Origin: Calamus simplicifolius
Lineage: Eukaryota; Streptophyta; Magnoliopsida; Arecales; Arecaceae
Direction of reading: 5' to 3'
Assembly (NCBI GenBank): GCA_900491605.1
Contig: UESW01003881.1
Span: 1,025,772-1,089,771, forward strand
Length of the DNA stretch: 64,000 nucleotides
In this document: positions 22,851 through 34,712 of the stretch, piece after piece
How the letters are laid out: every line of letters starts with the position of its first letter
How positions within the stretch are numbered: position 1 is the first letter of the stretch
The notes under the pieces: generated by a model
What the model was told of the DNA's origin: nothing
Database searches by the model: none
The model's input: only the letters and a program-made list of their open reading frames with translations
Translations under genes and position numbers: made by a program

Positions 22851-23332
22851 GATGGCGAATAAAATAACTCATTAAGAAAAGAAGAGAAGAAGACGGGAGG
22901 GGAGCAAGAAAGAGAGAAGTAGTTGTTGGGTGGTTCGACCAAACGCACCCTAACGGAACCGCGTTTCTCGACCCCCGTTTCTTGCTTCTCCCGCACGCCA
23001 AATTACTCTTCTACCCCCACCTCTCCGATAATGCACTCCTTTGTGATTTCTCTCGTAGATCTGAACCGTTGATGGACAAGGATTTTTCGGTAAATCGAGT
23101 GAAAGGGATGGCGAACGGAAGGGTTAGTTACTGACTTGGACGGCGGTCCCGAGAGCTTTCGTCGCTTTGCATGGGCAGAGAGGAGAGAAGAAAGGCGTGA
23201 TTAAATCGCGACAAATTGAAAAAATCGGCGGGGGGATGTTGGATTAGGGCTTAACCTCCCGCGAAATACCCGGCGGTCCGTTCGAACGGGAAAACCGCCG
23301 AGGCCAGAGGGGCCTTGAAGATAAGAAAGGGA

Positions 23333-23392
23333 CACGTGGAGGGATGAGGGCGCGTCAGGGGGCGATCAGAAGCGGCGTAGTCGACACGTGGC
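23333..23392. promoter_or_regulatory. Two G-box (CACGTG) elements upstream of the demethylase gene
   Basis: CACGTG occurs at 23333-23338 and 23385-23390. The second lies in ACACGTGGC, an ABRE-like context. Both sit about 500 bp upstream of the TATA box in a CpG-rich stretch. G-boxes bind bZIP/bHLH factors. Actual use here is inference. Confidence 0.4.
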
Positions 23393-23599
23393 GAGAGAGT
23401 GGTGCGCCTCTAAGTTTGCAGGGGATGGAACGTGCGCCAGAACGGAATGAGCTGGCGGTTACGACGGTTCATGGAAGACCGGCCGGCTTTCCGCCCTGGC
23501 GCGGCATCACGGGACGTGCGGTTCCCTGACCGCGTGCTTGCCTCCGCACCCCGGGTTTATTTACGCGCAAGTGGCCGGTTATGGTCACCCCCCGCCCCC

Positions 23600-26277
23600 C
23601 GGTGAACTTCTAACTCCCGACCTTCGCTATTCCCACCCAATAATACTTCATCCATGCAAGCCATGGAAATCGACGTCATCTTGCTAGAACCAAGTTTATG
23701 GCAAAACATTTAGCACTAACAGTGATGCACTTGACTAACTTTCGAGTGATTCATGTTGGCATTTCTTGAATTAAGTTAAAATTCAGCACACTCATAAGCA
23801 TTTGATAAGAGCTGAGTTGGTGATCCTTGTGCCATGTCAAGCTCCAGCAAGGACGCATATAATAATGATGATGATGATGATACCATTTTACGGACAGTTA
23901 AAAAAGGAAAAGGAAGCGAGATGTAAGAAAGAGTGATGGAATCACCGGCATTGTTGGTTGGTTTTGTTCTCGTTTTACCGCATGATTGTGTTGTTGGGTT
24001 GGGTTGGGTGGCCCGATAATAACGATGATGATTACTTACTTTCCTCTTAGTCAGCAAGCGCGAGTTTTATTTCACGAGTAGAGATAGCAATTTTATCAGC
24101 TCCAAGATTTTGGTTCAAAGCAAAAATTTAGATAAAATTTATACATATATTAGTTTTGCCGATAACTAATATGTAATGAAATCTAAATTTAAATGATTGT
24201 AAAGATATTTTAATAATAAAATGGGGATGAGGTAACGAGGCAGGGCGAGGGATCTCCGCTGACCGCACGGTCCGGATGGGGACTATATTAATTGGCTCCG
24301 ATGGGATCCCCATACCGCTGCTGCCCTCATTCTCCGCGCAAAGCCCCTCATAGCCGGATCAGGTCACATCGGGTGATTTTACCGTACCGGCTTCGGATTG
24401 GATGGGGGCTCGCTCACCGGGGATCATCTCATCCTACCCCGGGCGGTATATAACCCGGGGAAAGTGACAAAAAACCCCTTTTATGTTATAGAAAACTACT
24501 GAGACGTCCTTTGCGCATCGTTTCCAACGCGCGCGCGCGCGCGCTCGCTTGGGGCTCGCTCGGCCCCTTTGGCGAAAGTGACCCCGTTGCATTGCATGTC
24601 GCCTTTTCTTTCTCTTTCCCCCCGGTCTTCTCATGGACGTACCTCTCAAACATTAAGTTGGTGGTGGTTAGGCTGTTGTTGTATTCTAACATGTAGTAGT
24701 TGTTGCAAAAAGCAACCTAAACTATTATACAATCCTTACAAACAACGTTGCGAAATAAGAATATAATTTCTACTTGGTTTAGCAGATCGATCAAGTTTGC
24801 TCAAAATTTTGCACAAGTTACACTCAAACTTGTGAGAGCAGCACATATGTTATTTAAATGTTTTCAGCTAAATCTATCTGAATTTGATGTGTTATACAAA
24901 TTCAAACTATGCTATTTGGACATTAGTGCATGAGTCAGAATATCAATAAGACGATGTAAAGTTTACCTACCTAAAAGCAAGAGTTTCAGGTTCTATTCGA
25001 TTGTTGAATAGTAGTTGCTGAGTTTCATGTTCTATTCGATTGTTGAGTAGTAGTTGCTGTCTCAAGTATTGAAATAGGATCGCCTTACAATCATTTCAAC
25101 TTTTTGATTGGTACCTCCTGCATTAAGGAGGTATTTTATAACAAATAATTAATTTAAAAAGATTTCATAGTATATATTTTGAATGATAATTTATTTTATA
25201 ATGGTAATCTGGATTACCTCTCATATCTCAAAAAGGAATGATTATCCCATTACAAGAGATATAGTAATATGATAAATTACTTTTTGATAAAATTATTTTT
25301 TTTTCTTTTGATCACTCTCTACTCGCATCCTTCTTTACCGATTTTGCTGGAATCTCCATGTCAAAATCCCAAGCCATATCCTTTTCTACGGAGTCTAACC
25401 GTGGATATCCGTCACCCAACGGCCCCATGGCACGCTGTGAAATTTCTTTCGATCAGTGACCTCCAGCATATTCACTGATTGCTTTGAATATCATTTATAA
25501 ATATATTTTTTTAACATTATCATTTATAAATATAATTTTTAAAATTAAATATATAATAATATAATTTTTTAATAAATTTAATTTGAGAATATTTTAAAAT
25601 TTTGATGTTATATGACTAGTAGTCTGTTTATCATACCAAACACAGTAATCAATATTACTGTTACATTACCTGTGTATACCAAACACAGTAATCAATATTA
25701 CTGATATGATAATTTATCAGATGATAATCTATCTTATAGGTAATCCATATTACCATTCAGAATTGCTAGCGATGCACCAAACGTAACCTAAGTTTTGAAA
25801 TGGTAATGCATCATATTTCACGAAAAAAACTAAAACACTCTCGTATAATATTTAAAACTTTACTAGGATTTGATTGTATTATGTATTTTTATTATATTAA
25901 ATAAATTTAATTAATTTGGGTCTAAGTCATGGTATGAGACAGAATCAAACGACATTTTAACTTGATGGCTTCTGCTTATATTCAGTTTTATCTTTATTAG
26001 AATTAATATATTAATATATTCTATGCATCAATTCTCAATAGTTTTTTTCTAAAGATACTCAGATTAGGTTTAGTTAGGGTTAAATTTTATTGATAACACC
26101 TTAATGAGATTTTAAAGAATGAAAATAATGAAAAAGAGCTTGTGAGTTATTTGTGGTGGGCATATTTTAGTAGGTTGCTTTTAGACCTCATTAATTAGGA
26201 GGAATAATATATAATACAAACAATTTTTTTCCTTTTTTCTTGGGTGATGAATGATCTATCAACCATACAAAGGGAAA
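23600..26277. other. Intergenic DNA, no gene seen
   Basis: Contains a GATGAT microsatellite near 23,866, a (GC)n run at about 24,528-24,543, a direct repeat of a ~39 bp unit at 24,981-25,059 (GAGTTTCAGGTTCTATTCG and relatives), and a duplicated TACCAAACACAGTAATCAAT at about 25,637 and 25,676. Inverted GGTAAT...ATTACC motifs near 25,205 and 25,740 hint at a decayed MITE, but I could not define its ends. Confidence 0.45.
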
Positions 26278-26299
26278 TTTTTTTTTTTTTGATACAGGC

Positions 26300-28091
26300 G
26301 GGTGATCACACCAATCTAGGATGAATCAAACCCGACATATCGGAATACAATATCTGGCCTATAATAGTAGGGCAAGGGTCACCCCGCTGCCAGCTCCAAA
26401 AGCCAGAGTGATAAGCCACTCGGGCAGCAATCCAATCCGCAGCTCCATTGGCTTCCCTGTAGATATGCCGAATATGGGCACACGCTGCTCCTTGAAGAAG
26501 AGATCTGATATCACTGATCATGGGGATGGACAACCGATAGTCAGTGGAATTCTGACGGATCCAGCTAATAACTGTAGCAGAATCACCTTCAATAATAATC
26601 CTTTGGACGCCCAGGGTCCGAAAGGCATAAGAAATACCAGCCCACGCCGCATACAGTTCAGCATAGGGACAGTAGAGTCCAGCAATCCAAATCCGCCAGC
26701 TGCAATCATCATTCCGTCCGACCCTCTGATCACAAAAGCCGAACCCGCGTGTCTACCGTGAACACTCCCATCAAAGATGATTTTAATAAACCATGGGGGT
26801 GGGGGCTCCCAAGAAATAAAGACCGTACGTCGGTGCGCTACCGAAGTAGCATGGGAGTCCCAGTGGCCAGGGCAAGCAGAATCCAGAGAACTCTGATGGA
26901 AAGTATACTCAGCAGCAGAGGAGACAGCGGACCTAATGACCCGAATAGAGGTAGGAGCCTCCTCAGTGAAAACAATATGGTTCCGGGATAACCAGATCTG
27001 GTACGCAATATAAACCCATCTCGAAACCATCTGAGAGACACCATTCCGCATAGCCTGCCTAATCAGCCGAAAGAAAGATAAACACTGGGAGTCCGAATCA
27101 TACTCCCAAGGACACATCCCCGAACGATGCCAGATCTGTCTTGCTCTACTGCATAAGAAGATAGCATGATCCATTGTTTCCTCCTCGAGGCCACACAACG
27201 GGCATATAGGCATGATGCTCAAACCTCTCCGCGAGAGCAGGGAACAAGTCGGAAGAATACTCCAAGCGAGCTTCCATACGAAAAGACGTACTCTAGGGTG
27301 AATGAGAAGATGCCAGATCCAAGCCAAATCCATCACTTGATGGGACCGAGGCCGATAGATATCGACGAGGTCCCTCATAGAAGCCCGGGGCAAACAAGTT
27401 CTCCTCCAAACCCTAGAGTCATTAGTGTGGCCCGGAATGAGAGGAAGAGAAGTAACACGATGGTAGAGCTCATCCCCGAAGAAGCACGATATCGATGAGG
27501 AAAGCCAGGCAGAATGATCATGAGAAATAAGATCAGAGACTCTCATTCCATTTGGGATATCAGTGGTAACAAAAGTAGGCCATCGAGAAAGTGGAAGGTC
27601 AGAAATCCAGGCGTCCTGAAGAACATCCACAGAGGAACCATCGCCAATAATCCAAGAAATGCCATCAAGAACAGCCGGAGCGTGACGACAAACCTCTTTC
27701 CAGAAGAAGGAGTGCCGGTGGGAGGATTGAGGGGAAGCAGAGTGATTCCAGTCACCATATTTGGCACGCATGAAGGAGCTCCACAAACAATGCGGATCAA
27801 GCAAGAACCGCGAAGCATGCCTAGCAATAAGAGCTTCCCGCCTGGCCATAAGAGACTGGATCCCGAGCCCTCCCTCAGCAATCGGCATGCAGACAATATC
27901 CAAGCAAGAAGATGAACACCATGACCTTCCTGCATAGAGGCCCAAAGGAAGTCCGAAAGCATCTCTCAATCTTTCGCAAACAAGTAAGAGGGATGGCCGC
28001 ATTAGATAACAGATAGAGAGGAAGAGAAGACAGGACTGAGCGAATAAGAGTAGTTCGAGCCATCATAGAGAGCCCAGTAACCTGCCACCCT
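26300..28091 (-). pseudogene. LINE copy B zf-RVT and RNase H region
   Basis: A 494-codon open frame (28002-26518) holds EGGLGIQSLMARREALIARH, YGDWNHSAS, the zf-RVT zinc-binding segment (CPLCGLEEETMDHAIFLC) and the start of RNase H (IIFDGSVHGRHAGSAFVIRG). The RNase H end (HIYREANGAADWIA) lies in another frame at 26,533-26,306. This is the longest uninterrupted coding stretch of the family in the window. RNase H in plant LINEs is thought to help remove template RNA. Confidence 0.8.
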
Positions 28092-29513
28092 TCAAGGCGA
28101 TCGCGACCCTCCTTTCCAGGATACTAAGTCGGAAATCCGAGGCCTTCTGCCCGTGATGGGAATCCCCAGGTAAGACAGCTGATCAGCCTGAGTAGAGATC
28201 CCCATAGTTTGCAATATAGAACCCCTAATCATGGGAGGCGTCTTTGGGCTAAAGCAGATCAAGGACTTGTTGAGATTAATTCTCTGACCCGATGCCGACA
28301 ATAATCTTGCAGAATGGTTGCCAAAATGGAAGCATTACGGGTAGAAGCCTTCCCTAGAAGAATGCAGTCATCCGCAAACATTAGATGGGAAAGAGAGGGC
28401 CCAAAAGGACCAGCAGAATAGGGCTCCAAAGATGAGTCCATCTGAGCCTGAGAGAGAGCCCGGGACAGAGCATCAGCAGATAGAATAAAAAGGAAGGGGG
28501 AAAGAGGACATCCCTGCCTCAAGCCAACCTCAGAATGGAAGTAATCAGTCTGCCCTCCATTGATAAGGAGAGAGAAAGACGGCCGGTGGACACATGCCAT
28601 AATCCAGGTGATAAAGAGATCATGAAAGCCAAACTCCTGGAGGGTGCATCGCAGAAAGTCCCAACTCAATCTGTCATAAGCTCTCTCCATATCAAGCTTG
28701 ACCGCCATAAGACGCTGCCGAGTAGAGGCACGCTACAGATCATGCATAAACTCCTGGGCTAAGAGAGCGTTATCAGTAATACTCCATCCCCTAATAAAAG
28801 CACCCTGCTCTGGGGAGACAAGCCGATGAATAACTGACTCCATTCGAGAAACCAAAAGGCGAGCACAAACCTTATATAAGGTGGTGCAGAGACTGATAGG
28901 CCGATAGTGCTGGGGGAAGAAGCATCAGGATGCTTAGGCACCAGGGTGATAAAGGTCCGGTTCCAATCAGGAGGAATAGTGTGGAACTGAAAGACAAGAT
29001 GAATAGCCTGAACCAACTCCGGACCCACAATATCCCAGTAGTGGCGGAAGAAAAAAGGTGGGAATCCGTCAGGCCCAGGGGCCTTATCAGCACCAAGATC
29101 CCATAAAGCACGATGAATCTCCTCCTCCGTGACTGCTCTGATAAGACAATTATTCTCCGTCGTAGAGAGTCTATAGAGGGGCTGGACAGGGAAAACAGGG
29201 GATCCAACCCCTGAATGCTCAGACCATCTGGACTGAAAGAACTGAAAAAACTGATCCCTGATTGACTGAACGTCTTCCTGAAGATTACCTTCATCATCAA
29301 CAACATGCCTGATGCGGTTCATCGCACGGCGTTTCAAGGTGGACTGATAAAAAAATCTAGTATTTCGATCACCCTCCCTAATCCACTGAATTCTGGACCT
29401 TTGCCTCCAATAAGTCTCCTGCTGCAGCATAAGAGAGTGATGCAAAGCCAGGCAGGCCCTGAGAGATGCAAGATCGAATCCAGGAGGAAGCTCACCTGAT
29501 CCTCCTTCATCTG
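28092..29513 (-). pseudogene. LINE copy B reverse transcriptase
   Basis: From the N-terminal side: WIREGDRNTRFFYQSTLKRR, ADKAPGPDGFPPFFFRHYW, WNRTFITLVPKHPDASSP, then a frame change. The palm continues as MAVKLDMERAYDRLSWDFLR (motif A Asp), GLRQGCPLSPFLFILSADAL, and SHLMFADDCILLGKAS (catalytic FADD near 28,370). It ends with YLGIPITGRRP. All RT signature motifs are present, unlike in copy C, but a frameshift near 28,860 and a stop near 28,735 prevent a single product. Confidence 0.85.
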
Positions 29514-31093
29514 CAAGGAAGAAATATTATTCAGTGACCATAATGCCCCTTACGATCATTGAAAAGATTAAACTGGTCATAATTTCTGATGCCATATCCA
29601 ATAAAATACTACATTAAGCACTAGAACTTACATAATTTCAATGATTAGATATGATATAAGGGTTGACTAACAAGTCTGCGGCCTTGGAACTGGTTTGATC
29701 CAGAGTACATGGAAAAAAATTTATGAGAGAGTAGGAGAGTGATGGCGACCTAATTGTTTCGCATAAAATAGTGGATTGTTTAGCAATAACTTTATTGGAC
29801 CCTGTTAGCCAAGTTGACCAATAACCATTGCTTTATGTTCAGGGATTCAAATGGGCACTTCAATCCAGATCTGACACAGTTTGACCTGTTTGACCTTAAG
29901 AATTTAATCTGACTAGAAAACGGAAGCCACGGATTAGCTAAAGCTCTAGATTATTCTCCCATGGGAATTGGGTGAGGATGAAGCAAACTCTCTAGATTAC
30001 ACCAGTACCAATTGAAATCTTTGGTTAGAAGCTATTTTGAACTTAACGCAACTCACTTACACTAATTTTCTTTATAAAGTGAAATCTCATCATGTTGTAG
30101 ATGCATCACGTTTATCATTTGAATTTTATGAGCACCACGCATAAAGCCACAAGAATTAGAGTATCTTAAAAAAAAATTTAATATTAAAAAGAGTTATATG
30201 ATGAAAATTATATGATTTTCATGTGCCTAAATTTGAATTCCTTCTATATTTCAAAAGTAGATTTTTTCTAATAAAATAGACTACCATATCAATCTAGAAA
30301 TCTTATTTGAACTAAAAAATAAATTAATGATTCTTCTCAAAAATTTAATAAATTTTTTTTAAAATAAACCCTATTAGACCCTAATATATGCGCAGTTTGT
30401 CCACCTTAAAAGAAAATTCTATGCAATAATATCACTTTCGGCAGCCTCACTACAAACAACTAGAAACAAAAAAAAATGTAATTGAAAGAAAATTTAATTA
30501 TATAAGCAATAATGATATGAAAATTAGTATCTATTAAAAAATATTACTTTTAATTTTATAGTATTAGATTAAAAGGCATCCTTTTGCATCAAGAGATGTA
30601 TGGACTCCAAAAAAAAAAAAAAAAAAATCAGAACTTAGTGGCTAAAGCTCGAATCCATGAAAGCATCAAGGTGGCAAGTCCTGTCCTTTCTTTTCTTTAT
30701 AAAAGGAGAAAGTCAAGCTCACCAAAAAGCCAGAACACCATGCGGACGTCAAGAGAACATGACAACGCGCCAACCAATTTAGAAGGTAGATCATATCTCC
30801 AAGCCTTCCATTTCATATTTATTTTAGGGGCTTAGTTGCCACCTTAGGAGACATTGTGATAGGATTATGCATTGATTCCCTACTAGAAAGTATAATATAG
30901 GAAAGTTTGATAATGATTAGTAGATTTATGGTATCGTCAGTCTTATATTATATTAAGTCTATAGTGGACGACTATATCTATTATGCTTAATTGGTCAGTG
31001 AAAAAAAGAGAACAAAGAAAACCCAAATACATTCTCCCCCATATTATATTTAATCTTATGTTTTATTTCTCCGGCTTTCTTGGTCCATATATT
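29514..31093. other. Intergenic AT-rich DNA, no gene seen
   Basis: Short frames only. I see no transposon ends or RNA genes. Confidence 0.45.
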
Positions 31094-31690
31094 CACTGCA
31101 AGAAAATATTAAAATAGTAGCAAAAATTAGTGATAAAAATTTTTATTATTAAATTATAATAATTTAGTAATAAAATAATAATAAAAATTAAAATTAATGA
31201 TGAATTATTTATCCGTCACTAAATCGTTACTAAATAGTAACAAAAATTAAAATTAGTGACGAACTATCTCATCCGTCACTAAAATTGATGATGAATTGCT
31301 CTTCCGTCATTAATCCGTCACTAATTTAGTGATGAAAGAATAATTCGTCACTAAATTAATGACAGATTTCTTTCCATCACTAATTTAGTGATAGATGGGA
31401 CAGTCCATCACTAAATTTAGCGACGGATTGCTCTTTCGTCACTAAATCATCATTAATTTATGACGGATTTTTCTTCCGTCACTAATTTTAGTGACGGATA
31501 TGATAGTTCATCACTAAATTTAGTGACAAATTGCTTTTTTATCACTAAATCATCACTAATTTAGTGACAAATTGATCTTTCATCATTAATTTTAGTGATG
31601 AATAGGATAGTCCGTCACTAATTTAGTAATAAATAAGATTATTTATCATTAATTTAGTGACAAATTATTGTTCCATCACTGCTCACATGC
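31094..31690. mobile_element. CACTA (En/Spm) transposon terminus with subterminal repeats
   Basis: Begins CACTGCAAGAAAATA, close to the CACTACAAGAAAA terminal sequence of plant CACTA elements. It is followed by about 550 bp packed with short direct and inverted units of the type TTAGTGACGGA / TCCGTCACTAA. Such arrays are the subterminal transposase-binding regions of CACTA elements. No opposite terminus and no transposase gene are visible, so this is an orphan end. The array stops near 31,690. Confidence 0.6.
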
Positions 31691-33397
31691 TTGCGGCGTA
31701 GAGTTCATGTGTCACTGATTTTAAAAGGTTTATAAATTGTGAGGTTGAGAAGGGAAATGGGGTTGGTAAACAACTCAGACCTCAACCACCGGAGAGAGTT
31801 AGATCAAAGGTGGAAGCATTCCTAGGTTTGCAATGCCTTGGGCATGATAGATGGTAAATTTGGACCAGTGATCGTGGCCATCACTGCATATAGGCAAATT
31901 TAATGTCATATTGTAAGAGGCCTTAAAATAAATATAGCATTTAGGATGTTTATTTTCTGAATTGCATATTAATTCGTTTATCTAGGAATAACACATCTTC
32001 TAAAATTTATTACTTTTTTTTAAAAAAACAAATTTCTCTCTCTCTCTCTCTCTCTCTCTCAACACAATGGAAATGCCACTTCGTGGGCTCAAAAGGACCT
32101 TCTAAATGCACTACCAAAAATCAGCCTTTCACCAAGGGACATCACCAAGGGATCTGTCCCTCAGAAAATTACCAAGAGATTAAAAAGGAATTTTTAAGGG
32201 ATTTTAAATTACATTCAAAATCTAGTTTCAGTAGGAATCTAGGGATTTGCTAGGGATATATTTTTCTTAATAAATTCTTTGAAAATCCCTTAGTAATCTA
32301 CAAGGAATCAGTGAGTGGTTAGTTAAATAATTTTTAGTAAGGAATTTGTAACGGAAGTTTAGTTCCTTAGAGATTTACTAAGGAATAAATCCCTTGGTGC
32401 TGGTAAAATATTTTTAAAAATAAAAAAAATGATATCAAAAAGAGATTTTTTCTTAGAAATCTCTTAATGATTTTAAAATCTTGTACCAAGCATACGTCAT
32501 TTACATATTATCTTACTAGCATAAAAATAAAAGTCATAGGTAAAATTAATATTATGGATTGATTTTTAATATTATTAATTAAATCCAAAAAATTCTTCAT
32601 CCCTTCCTCTTTCTAACTCGTTCAAATCTTATTAAAACATCACTCTTTTCTAACTAAAAACAAACTATTCCACCTCTCCCTTCACTCCACACCACCTCCC
32701 CACCCTTCCAATGAAGGAGCAGAGGCAAGAAACTCGCGAATGGCTTACCTAACATAAATGAGCTCCATAGAACTAGCACATAGCATATCACATGCTATTA
32801 TTGAACCAATAAATAGCACTATTTAACTAGCTACCAAAAGTGCACCATAGAGCACGCTCGCCATAAGCTTGAAACTTGCCTCTCGAATGCCTCCCAATTA
32901 TATAAATATATGCACAAATAAATAATTAGAGAATGAAAGGATTGGAGCTCTAAATCTTTGGATGGCCTAACAACTATCCTGATATAGCGAATCTCACACT
33001 TGGACCTAGCATTGCAAATGTGTAGGGTCAGATCGGCTTATGCTTGATCCCAACTTGACCCGGTTCCTTGATCGGGTGTTGATATTGAACCCAAACCCAA
33101 TCTAATAAAAATCGGATCGGATTTATAGTCAAATTTCTTGACCCAATGGGCCATTCAGGTCAGGTCAGGTCCTTGTATAACTTAGTCCCAATCCATAAAA
33201 TATGGATCCGATTAAAATCCAATTTGGGTCGAGTTCAGTCACGAGTTGTAGCCATCAAATCAATTCTATTCTATATCTCTTATTAAATTAAATTCATCTC
33301 ATATTCAAGACCTCTTTCTTTAAAAGCAACGATAAAATCTTATTTATTTTTTACATATAATTAAACCTCTATATCCTACATAATATAGAGGACATCC
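31691..33397. other. Intergenic DNA with a (CT)n run and an inverted-repeat segment
   Basis: A (CT)n microsatellite lies at about 32,033-32,059. From about 32,137 to 32,404, CACCAAGGGATC near the left is mirrored by ATCCCTTGGTG near the right, and AGGGATT/AATCCCT motifs recur inside. This fits a decayed MITE of about 270 bp. No gene is seen. Confidence 0.4.
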
Positions 33398-33694
33398 TAC
33401 TCATTGTTAATATAGTTGGCGTCCCACGCAACCATGTCCTTCTTAGTGGTGGCTCTGCAATCATGGCTATAGGGCTTACCATTACAAAGTCAGCATGCTT
33501 CTTGCAATACTCAAGGATCTTGGCAAGGACCTTACCGACGATGTTTAAGAGAGAGATCCCACCCTCTAAGAGCATCCATCCTTGATCATAGTCCCAATTA
33601 TTACTGACCGCTTTGCCACCGCCTTTTCAACATTGAACTCCTTTTCATCGGAGCTCCTCAGCATTATCATCATCTTTCCATCCTTCGCTATCAT
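33398..33694 (-). pseudogene. SKP1-like (ASK) pseudogene fragment
   Basis: SKP1 proteins join F-box proteins to CUL1 in SCF ubiquitin ligases. The minus-strand reading gives SSDEKEFNVEKAVAKRSVII, GTMIKDGCS, then in another frame EGGISLLNIVGKVLAKILEYCKKHADF. A third frame gives KKDMVAWDANYINNE before a stop. These match in order the SKP1 pattern (SSDGE.FEVEEAVA, IPLPNV.SKIL.KVIEYCKKH, AWDA.F). A stop follows GCS at about 33,568 and two frame changes are needed. The C-terminal F-box-binding helices are missing. There is no intron after CKKH, where many plant SKP1 genes have one, suggesting a processed copy. Confidence 0.65.
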
Positions 33695-33974
33695 CACTTG
33701 TTCGACTTGGGTCGGGTCATGGGTCAACCCGATATTTGCAACCTACTTGGATCCTATCCAACCCTGCTTGCAGTGGTTTAAATAATCCATGTTAGATTCA
33801 GTTATCATTAAAAAATATAAAAAAATATAAAAAAAATGCACTAAAGATAAGGTCACTTAAAATATAGAAAATATTAAAAAATTAAAAAATTAAAAAAAAT
33901 AAAAAGATGGACTTGGGCCACTGCCTTCTCTTTGTCTCCTAACATATAACTGTTGCAACTAAATAGTGGGATTT

Positions 33975-34081
33975 CTTGCTGAAGAAATACCTAGGCTTTC
34001 ATCCTTTCTTTGCCAACAATTAGATTGATGTAGCGGTAAGGTGTTAGCTTCCTAGCTTTCAGATCGTGGGTTCAAATCACC
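33975..34081 (+). repeat. tRNA-related interspersed repeat, copy 2 (SINE-like)
   Basis: Related to the repeat at 3,735-3,830. A box A-like TAGCGGTAAGGTG starts near 34,031 and a box B GGGTTCAAATC near 34,068, a normal tRNA spacing. The repeat is cut off right after box B by the left LTR of the gypsy element at 34,085, so the LTR element appears to have landed in it. Confidence 0.35.
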
Positions 34082-34084
34082 TGA

Positions 34085-34626
34085 TGTGACTGATCCAGAC
34101 GCCATCAAAGCTATCGAGATAAGGACCCAACGACGAGTTTTCCTTGGCCTCGGACCTCCAGGGTTTCCCTCGGCCTCGGACCTCCAGGGTTCCCCTCCAC
34201 GTGGCCCACTAGCTCTCCGCAACCACCACTTGGTCCACTATCTTTCTGCAACCGCCACATAGCCCACTAACCTTTTGCAACCGCCACGTGGCCCATTAAC
34301 TCCCAATGATTATGGATGATGGGATGTTTCGAACGTGGCCAGACCCACTATCGCATGTACAGCCGTCACTTCCCGAAAGCATGCAAAAAGGGGACTTTGG
34401 AATAAGTATAAAAGGAAGAGAAAAGAAAACACAAAGGCAAGGGAGAGTTAGGCTTTTTCTTGTCTATAATTTACTACTGTTTTCCAAAGCACTAACTTGA
34501 GCATCGGAGGGTCCTCGCCGGAACCTACTGGCCACTGAGGACTTTCTTGCAGGATTCCCATCAAAGAGGTGAGACCAGGAGCTCCTTCGTCACCCAACGT
34601 TTGGGAGATATACTTTGGCGATAACA
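34085..34626 (+). repeat. 5' LTR of the Tat-type element
   Basis: Begins TGTGACTGATCCAGACGCC and ends GGCGATAACA. It aligns with 43961-44537 throughout. It contains internal repeats of CGGCCTCGGACCTCCAGGG and of CAACCGCCAC..GGCCCA. A TATA box (TATAAAAGG) lies at 34407-34415. Confidence 0.88.
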
Positions 34627-34645
34627 GATTGACGCGCCAGGAAGG
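34627..34645 (+). other. Probable primer-binding region
   Basis: GATTGACGCGCCAGGAAGG lies directly after the 5' LTR. It resembles the TTGGCGCGCCAGG-type motif found in this position in many plant gypsy elements. The tRNA is not identified. Confidence 0.45.
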
Positions 34646-34712
34646 AGGGGAAAGAAAGCAGAGTTCGGTGCTACTAGGCTATAGGCCTCTACTTCCCTCT
34701 ACTACTCAAAAG

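Larger units (their letters stand above)
26278..29513 (-). mobile_element. 5'-truncated L1-type LINE, copy B
   Basis: Minus-strand non-LTR element with its poly(A) tail seen as a T run at 26278-26290. Similarity to copy C starts at about 29,513 (MKEDQ versus SKEDQ), so ORF1, the endonuclease and the start of ORF2 are missing through 5' truncation. Remaining order on the minus strand is N-terminal RT, RT palm, zf-RVT, RNase H, tail. It is the best-preserved RT in the family here, with only a few frameshifts and stops. A clear target-site duplication was not found. Confidence 0.88.

Noticed and set aside
22031..22996. 321-codon open frame on the minus strand across the demethylase promoter, leader and first intron
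   Set aside because: It crosses the TATA box and the inferred intron, is biased to Ser/Arg/Phe, and matches no family I know. It is probably a by-product of GC-rich sequence.
25130..25790. Possible MITE with GGTAATCTGGATTACC near the left and GGTAATCCATATTACC near the right
   Set aside because: Inner motifs are inverted, but neither terminal repeats nor a target duplication could be matched. The right end (CACCAAACGTAACCTAAG) has no visible partner.
26260..29530. Target-site duplication around LINE copy B (AAAGGGAAATTT versus AAGGAAGAAATATT)
   Set aside because: The match needs several mismatches or gaps in AT-rich sequence and is not convincing.
33975..34081. A functional tRNA gene at the box A/box B motifs
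   Set aside because: The sequence does not fold into a full cloverleaf by eye, has no acceptor stem pairing, and is interrupted by the LTR after box B.
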